Source: JACZST01 sp964195155
GTDB taxonomy: Bacteria; Actinomycetota; Acidimicrobiia; Spongiisociales; UBA5794
NCBI GenBank assembly: GCA_964195155.1
Contig: CAXMOP010000099.1
Coordinates: forward strand, 1-59,290
Direction: 5' to 3'
DNA: 59,290 nucleotides
The notes below the pieces were generated by a model that worked only from the letters and a program-made list of their open reading frames with translations, had not been told where the DNA came from and did not search any database. How positions within the stretch are numbered: the stretch's first letter is position 1; every line of letters starts with the position of its first letter. The position numbers and the translations under genes are program-made. Below are positions 59,217-59,290 of the stretch, one piece after another.

Positions 59217-59290
59217 TGCCGAGCGCCAGGTGAACGGTCGCGCAAGGGCGCGACGCTTCCGTCGGCGGGGCTCCTTCCTTGCCTCCCCCT

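Noticed and set aside
1..59290. tRNA or rRNA genes
   Set aside because: No CCA-ended cloverleaf or rRNA-like stretch was recognised in the intergenic regions, all of which are shorter than 300 bases.

Overview
The window is high-GC bacterial DNA with dense, short-spaced operons, many GTG starts and frequent ATGA/GTGA stop-start overlaps. Lipoprotein binding proteins with Thr/Ala-rich linkers after the lipobox, a Tad-type pilin, an F420-type LLM oxidoreductase and two kinds of aerobic CO dehydrogenase together suggest an actinobacterium, probably of the Acidimicrobiia. That placement is an inference from style and gene content; no rRNA or tRNA gene was seen.

Layout. 1-2.4 kb: a cut tadE-like gene, an Flp pilin and three receiver-like regulators whose phospho-acceptor positions are degenerate. 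2.6-7.8 kb: a minus-strand operon (M24 peptidase-like protein, thiamine-dependent E1 alpha and beta, L-2-hydroxyglutarate oxidase) divergent from a RidA-family gene. 8-12.9 kb: a complete branched-chain amino acid-type ABC transporter (livKHMGF order), with an XRE-cupin regulator just upstream at 13 kb. 13.8-16.6 kb: a beta-hydroxyacid dehydrogenase, a bicupin, an amidohydrolase fragment and an L,D-transpeptidase. 16.9-25.8 kb: a carotenoid-desaturase-like FAD protein coupled to an orphan molybdenum hydroxylase large subunit, a divergent ACMSD-type amidohydrolase, a beta-hydroxyacid dehydrogenase/succinate-semialdehyde-type dehydrogenase pair, OsmC and a LacI regulator. 25.9-31.6 kb: a second Liv transporter with a TauE-type permease at the end of its operon. 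31.8-39.6 kb: a tightly coupled sugar-acid operon (sugar kinase remnant, GH88 unsaturated uronyl hydrolase, two SDRs, KDPG-type aldolase, CoA-transferase, enoyl-CoA hydratase, LLM oxidoreductase, AroE paralogue). 39.5-45.6 kb: single genes (AhpD-like, atypical SDR, metallo-beta-lactamase fold, pirin, MFS exporter and a small membrane protein).

45.7-59.2 kb is the most coherent system: a form II-type CO dehydrogenase set (order S-L-M), then maturation genes coxD, coxE and a split XdhC/CoxF, then a form I set (order M-S-L) whose large subunit carries the diagnostic AYRCSFR copper-site loop, then an XdhC protein fused to a YHS metal-binding domain, coxG and two small alpha+beta proteins. It probably lets the cell oxidise trace CO as an energy supplement. 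The paralogous form II enzyme has an unknown substrate and appears to share the maturation machinery.

Outside genes the window holds palindromic modular repeats at two loci, a hairpin motif with compensatory stem changes at two loci, a 33-bp duplication at the start of xdhC, hairpins after both livK genes, and three sites sharing a CAATCG-centred LacI-type operator core. No intergenic stretch exceeds 300 bases.
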